The translations under genes and the position numbers were made by a program. Positions 23,383 to 26,838 of a stretch of 26,838 bases of DNA are shown piece after piece (the stretch's first letter is position 1; the number at the start of each line of letters is the position of its first letter). Source of the DNA: an uncultured Bacteroidales bacterium (GTDB taxonomy: Bacteria; Bacteroidota; Bacteroidia; Bacteroidales; F082); NCBI GenBank assembly GCA_905234765.1, contig CAJOIF010000033.1:1-26838 (forward strand), given 5' to 3'. The notes beneath the pieces are model-generated. The model searched no databases. It was not told the origin of the DNA and was given only the letters and a program-made list of their open reading frames with translations.

Positions 23383-24213
23383 TCACAGGATGGTTGTAAG
23401 TGCCGCCCGCATCTCAGGCATCGGGCGTTTGGTGTCTCTTTCCACAATCAGGGTCTTGAGTCCGGCGTAGGGACGGATCAGGGCCTCGATTTCCTTCAGC
23501 GGGATATCCTTTCCGAAATACGCTGTGGCAAAACACTCCCAGAACCGAATGGCCAATGCCTTCGGCATGTGGAAGGTCTCTTGGATGAAGGCCTCGTCGC
23601 TAAGGCAGCAGCAGAGATACACCATTCCCGTGTCGAAAAGGTGGTTGCCCCAACAGAAATCGCCCAAGTCGATGAAATAGCGTTTGTCGCCCACAAAGAT
23701 GACATTGCTGTATTGGAGGTCACCGTGAATGGCGGTGTCTTCGTCGGGCGTGTCGGAGATGAAACGGGCAAGCTTGTCCTTTTCAGCCGTAGTGAAGAAG
23801 GGGTTTTCTTCCAGTAGGCGGTAATAGCGGTCCTTGACATTTTCAAACTTCGTGGTATCCACATGGGTAGCATGGAGTTTGAGGCACATCTGGGCGAACT
23901 CATCCGCAAACTGCGCCACCTTTTCTGGCTCGTCAGCCGTGGCACGCGAATAGGACTTCTTGCCCAAGATACGCTTGAAACGGATGCCGTAGCGGCCGTC
24001 TTCGGTTACCACGTATTCGCCCGGCTCGGGCGTAGGGATGCCCATGTCATAGACTTTTCGGGCCAAATTCATTTCATCCAAAGGCTGCTGGATCTTGCCT
24101 GGAAAATAGAGTTTCAACATCACCGAAGGGTCGGTCTTGTGGTCGTAGCTCTCGCCGTTGGCGCCGCCGCCAGAGAGAATGTAGTCGTTGAGGGTTATTC
24201 TGATGGGTTCCAT
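23383..24213 (-). CDS. Aminoglycoside phosphotransferase-fold kinase (TIGR02172-like)
   Basis: The 276-residue protein has an APH/choline-kinase fold. The nucleotide-binding N-lobe holds VMLKLYFPG (Lys34 as ATP-binding candidate). The Brenner-type catalytic motif is HGDLQYSN (His163, Asp165, Asn170), and the metal-binding motif is IDLGDFCWGN (Asp182, Asp185). It resembles the TIGR02172 family. The substrate is unknown, and I see no reason to call it a resistance gene. It starts 21 nt after the antiporter stop on the same strand, so it is probably the last gene of the SpoIIE-STAS-antiporter operon. Confidence 0.85.
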   Translation of the reverse strand: MEPIRITLNDYILSGGGANGESYDHKTDPSVMLKLYFPGKIQQPLDEMNLARKVYDMGIPTPEPGEYVVTEDGRYGIRFKRILGKKSYSRATADEPEKVAQFADEFAQMCLKLHATHVDTTKFENVKDRYYRLLEENPFFTTAEKDKLARFISDTPDEDTAIHGDLQYSNVIFVGDKRYFIDLGDFCWGNHLFDTGMVYLCCCLSDEAFIQETFHMPKALAIRFWECFATAYFGKDIPLKEIEALIRPYAGLKTLIVERDTKRPMPEMRAALTTIL

Positions 24214-24234
24214 AGCGTTTTATATTGTATGAGT

Positions 24235-25680
24235 TTAATCGTCCGACTCTCCAATAAGGATAATCAGGTGGTCGTCGGGGAAAAGTTCCATGCTGCCATG
24301 CGGGACCAGGAATTGGTTGTTTCGCTTGACCATCATCACACGGATGCCGTGCGGGAGATGCAAGTCGCGCAGCGTCGCTCCAGAGGCCAGGTCTTCCGGC
24401 GTGACCACATGGTCACGCGTCATACCCATCTCTTCTGGAATCTCCATCCCAAAGGTCTCGGTTTGTGGCTCTTCTTCATAGCTGAGTTTCAACAGCTTGG
24501 CCATCTTTCCCAGTGTCATCCCTTGCAACAGCAACGAGAAGAGGGTGATGAGAAACACGATGTTGAACATTTCAGACGAATGTTCCAGGCCGGCCACAAC
24601 TGGGCAGAGCGCAAACAGGATGGGGCCAGCGCCCTTCAAACCCACCCACGAGATGAAGGTCTTGGCTCGGAACGAAAGCCCCTTGAAAGGCAGCATGCAT
24701 AGATAGACGCTGGCGGGACGCGCCACCAGCATCATGAACAGACCTATCATTAGGGCTGGTAGAATCAGTGGCAACATCTGTGTGGGACGAGCCAACAGGC
24801 CCAAAATAAGGAACATGGTCAACTGCATAAGCCAGGTAAGCCCATCAAAGAAATGCAGCATCTCCTTTTTCTGGGGCAGACGGGCTTTGTTGCCGATAAT
24901 GATGGCGGCCACATAAAGTGCCAGCAGGCCGTTTCCATGAAGCAGTGAAACTACGCCGTTGGTGAAGAATCCTACGCTGAGAATCAGGATGGAAGTAAGG
25001 GCAAAAGTTGAAAAATGCACGCGCTCAAGGAGCCATTTCGTTGCATATCCCATCGCGAAGCCCACAGCCACACCCACTGCAATCTGGACGACCATAACCA
25101 AAAATATCGGCAACAGCCCCTTGGAAAGCATGTCCTCGGTGGTGAGTATTTTCACCAATATGATGGTAAGCATATAGGCCATAGGGTCGTTGCTTCCGGA
25201 TTCCAACTCCAGCATAGGACTTAGGTCTTCCCTCAGGTGCAGTTTCTTTTCCCGAAGCACTGAGAAGACGGAGGCGGAATCGGTTGAACCCATCACGGCA
25301 GCCAGTAGGAAACACACCATAATACCGAGTCCGGGCAGGTGCCCGAAGGAGAGCCATATGAACGTGCCCGTGAGCAGCACCGTGACGAGAACACCCAATG
25401 TGGATAGTACGATACCCTGCTTAACAACGGGTCGGGTTTCGGCGAAAGAGGTCTCCAGTCCGGCCGTGAACAGGATGATGGTCATCGCAAAGTGGCCGAT
25501 AGACTCCGCCACCTCGTAATTGTCGAAGCGCAGGCCTATGCCATCGGTACCAACCACCATACCCAACAGCAGGAAGACCAGCAGGGAAGGCGTCCCCAGC
25601 CTGCTACCCACTTTGGAGACCAGAATGGCCACAAACACCAGCAGTGAAGCCAGAAGAAGTAGGTTCTCGGACAGTAGCAT
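24235..25680 (-). CDS. Potassium/proton antiporter (NhaP2/CvrA-like CPA1 family)
   Basis: The 481 residues comprise a monovalent cation:proton antiporter membrane domain with about 12 hydrophobic segments. It starts at LLLLASLLVFVAILVSKV and includes GTPSLLVFLLLGMVVG and the conserved LLAAVMGSTDSASVF and ELESGSNDPMAYML segments with acidic residues typical of CPA exchangers. About 60 C-terminal residues (VVTPEDLASGATLRDL ... DDHLIILIGES) form a TrkA-C/RCK-C-like regulatory domain. The length and this domain fit K+/H+ antiporter NhaP2. Its ATG overlaps the STAS stop (TAATG), implying coupled translation. Ion specificity is by family only. Confidence 0.9.
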   Translation of the reverse strand: MLLSENLLLLASLLVFVAILVSKVGSRLGTPSLLVFLLLGMVVGTDGIGLRFDNYEVAESIGHFAMTIILFTAGLETSFAETRPVVKQGIVLSTLGVLVTVLLTGTFIWLSFGHLPGLGIMVCFLLAAVMGSTDSASVFSVLREKKLHLREDLSPMLELESGSNDPMAYMLTIILVKILTTEDMLSKGLLPIFLVMVVQIAVGVAVGFAMGYATKWLLERVHFSTFALTSILILSVGFFTNGVVSLLHGNGLLALYVAAIIIGNKARLPQKKEMLHFFDGLTWLMQLTMFLILGLLARPTQMLPLILPALMIGLFMMLVARPASVYLCMLPFKGLSFRAKTFISWVGLKGAGPILFALCPVVAGLEHSSEMFNIVFLITLFSLLLQGMTLGKMAKLLKLSYEEEPQTETFGMEIPEEMGMTRDHVVTPEDLASGATLRDLHLPHGIRVMMVKRNNQFLVPHGSMELFPDDHLIILIGESDD

Positions 25681-25982
25681 TATTGAATCTCAAACAGGTT
25701 CAGGAAGCCGGTGATCATAAAGACACTCCGTACGTCGGAGTTGATGCCACGCACGATGACCTTGCCGCCCTTGGTGGCTGCCGCCTTGCGTAAGGTGAGA
25801 AAAAGACGCAAGCCGGAGCTGGAGATATACTCCAGTTGCGAGCAGTCGAGCACAACCGTGCCGCCTGCCTTCCCGGCGAGGATGTCAAACTGTTCGGCCA
25901 GCTCTATGGAGGCTGGCGTGTCGAGGCGGCCAATGAGAGTAGCCACCGTTTCATTTCCTTGAGTGTTGATATTGATTTGCAT
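25680..25982 (-). CDS. STAS domain anti-sigma factor antagonist
   Basis: The 100-residue single STAS domain resembles SpoIIAA/RsbV. The phosphorylatable serine is expected in YISSSGLRLF (Ser54-56), next to the conserved VVLDCSQL strand. It begins 3 nt after the SpoIIE/HATPase gene and ends in a TAATG overlap with the antiporter. The neighbouring phosphatase/kinase protein is its likely partner, so it should switch between phosphorylated and free forms in a partner-switching pathway. Confidence 0.92.
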   Translation of the reverse strand: MQININTQGNETVATLIGRLDTPASIELAEQFDILAGKAGGTVVLDCSQLEYISSSGLRLFLTLRKAAATKGGKVIVRGINSDVRSVFMITGFLNLFEIQ

Positions 25983-25985
25983 AGC

Positions 25986-26838
25986 TTAAATGTTTTTTGT
26001 CATGGTTAAGATGTTCTTGCCGCCGCTGCGCTCATAGCTCACGCTGTCCATGATGCTGCGCACCAGATAGATGCCCAGACCTCCCACCTGACGGTTCTCC
26101 GCACTTAGCGAGATGTCGGCATCCGGTTGGGCGGTGGGGTCGAAGGCCTTGCCGCTGTCGCTGACGACAAACGACAGGGAATGCTCGCAGATGATGGCTT
26201 CGATGTCCACCAGTCCGTCCGTCCCTTCGGGATAGGCATACATGATGACGTTGGTCACCGCTTCCTCCAAGGCGAGGTTCAGGCTGAGAGTGAGGCTATG
26301 GTCGAGATGCTTTTCCGCAGCGATGGTCTCCACAAAATCCGCCAGCTGGGGAATCTGCTGTATGTCATTATGAATGAGAAGGTGACGTTCCGAAGCATCG
26401 GGCGTGGCCTCGTTCATGTAATGGATGATAAGCATCGTGATGTCGTCGCTCTGTGGAGCGTCGCCAACGAAAACATCAATGGCCTTCTGCATCGACTCAA
26501 GATGTGACCTAGATCCTATAAGGCCTGATAAGGTATCGAGCATGCGCGTATCACCGAAAAGCTCGTGCTTGGCGTTTTCCGCCTCGGTGACGCCATCGGT
26601 ATACAGGAAAAGGGCATCGTCGTACCGCATGTCGGTCTCCTGCTCTTGGAAGGCGGCACCTTCAACGATTCCGAGCGGAACATTGCTTACCACCGGGAGT
26701 AGCGACTTGGTGGTGTTCAAAATCACGGGGGCATTGTGTCCGGCATTGCAGTAGCGCAGATGGCCGCTCTTCATATCGAGCACACCACAGAAAAAGGTGA
26801 CAAACATCGTGCTCTCGTTCATATCCGACATACTCTCG
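25986..26838 (-). CDS. SpoIIE-type PP2C phosphatase fused to an RsbW-like HATPase (5' end outside window)
   Basis: The frame is open to the window edge, and the ATG at 26831 lies inside the SpoIIE domain (MSDMNESTMFVTFFCGVLD), so the true start is further upstream. The phosphatase part has GHNAPVI, ALFLYTDGVTEAEN and SDDITMLII metal-binding motifs. A C-terminal GHKL kinase domain follows, with LALEEAVTNVIMYAYP (N box), VVSDSGKAFDP (G1) and GGLGIYLVRSIMD (G2). One protein therefore carries both phosphatase and anti-sigma kinase-like activities for the STAS protein encoded 3 nt downstream. The missing N-terminus probably holds a sensor. Confidence 0.93.
   Translation of the reverse strand, partial: ESMSDMNESTMFVTFFCGVLDMKSGHLRYCNAGHNAPVILNTTKSLLPVVSNVPLGIVEGAAFQEQETDMRYDDALFLYTDGVTEAENAKHELFGDTRMLDTLSGLIGSRSHLESMQKAIDVFVGDAPQSDDITMLIIHYMNEATPDASERHLLIHNDIQQIPQLADFVETIAAEKHLDHSLTLSLNLALEEAVTNVIMYAYPEGTDGLVDIEAIICEHSLSFVVSDSGKAFDPTAQPDADISLSAENRQVGGLGIYLVRSIMDSVSYERSGGKNILTMTKNI

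Noticed and set aside
23238..23447. 69-codon minus-strand ORF between the kinase and fic genes
   Set aside because: It overlaps the end of the kinase gene in another frame, has no family resemblance and runs across the inverted repeat and promoter area.

Overview
The window is a piece of a Bacteroidota (most likely Bacteroidales) chromosome. Three things support this: the tuf - tRNA-Trp - secE - nusG - rplKAJL - rpoBC gene order; repeated TAnnTTTG-type -7 promoter boxes with short 5' leaders and weak Shine-Dalgarno sites; and a secreted protease with a type IX secretion (T9SS) C-terminal sorting domain. The species cannot be named from the sequence alone.

Layout. (1) Positions 1-12852, plus strand: tRNA-Thr, tuf, terminator, tRNA-Trp, secE, nusG, rplK, rplA, rplJ, rplL, rpoB, rpoC and a strong terminator. 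This is the core transcription/translation cluster. Two essential genes in it are broken by short frame-changing gaps: tuf lacks about 17 nt near 507/508, and rplJ lacks about 19 nt near 3539/3541. Sequence or assembly error is the likeliest cause. (2) 12866-13171: a small DUF3467 gene. (3) 13172-16700, an AT-richer accessory segment: a promoter inside a repeat/palindrome cluster, an unknown protein with one C-terminal membrane helix, a roughly 350-nt non-coding stretch with a strongly structured candidate RNA, a type II restriction-modification pair (gamma-class N6-adenine methyltransferase overlapping a nuclease-like gene), and a truncated RhuM remnant. (4) 16737-19065, minus strand: pyrB-pyrI followed by lemA. 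The pyrB leader carries a promoter, two hairpins, an intrinsic terminator and an ORF of exactly 44 codons that crosses the terminator and stops 12 nt before pyrB. This is the architecture of the enterobacterial pyrL/pyrBI attenuator. (5) 19197-20241: a DUF362/COG2768 gene interrupted by one in-frame TAA. (6) 20259-22190: a C10 (streptopain-like) T9SS protease and a divergent VanX-type D-Ala-D-Ala dipeptidase lipoprotein. (7) 22201-26838, minus strand: a Fic protein with a degenerate catalytic motif, then a probable operon (transcribed right to left) of a SpoIIE phosphatase/HATPase protein cut by the window edge, a STAS antagonist, a K+/H+-type antiporter and an APH-fold kinase.

The most interesting items are the pyrBI leader, the structured RNA upstream of the restriction-modification genes, the inverted repeat abutting the methyltransferase start codon, the repeat-embedded promoter at 13245-13276, and the shared pattern of 17-19 nt gaps in tuf and rplJ. 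I saw no CRISPR array, transposase, integrase or replication origin.
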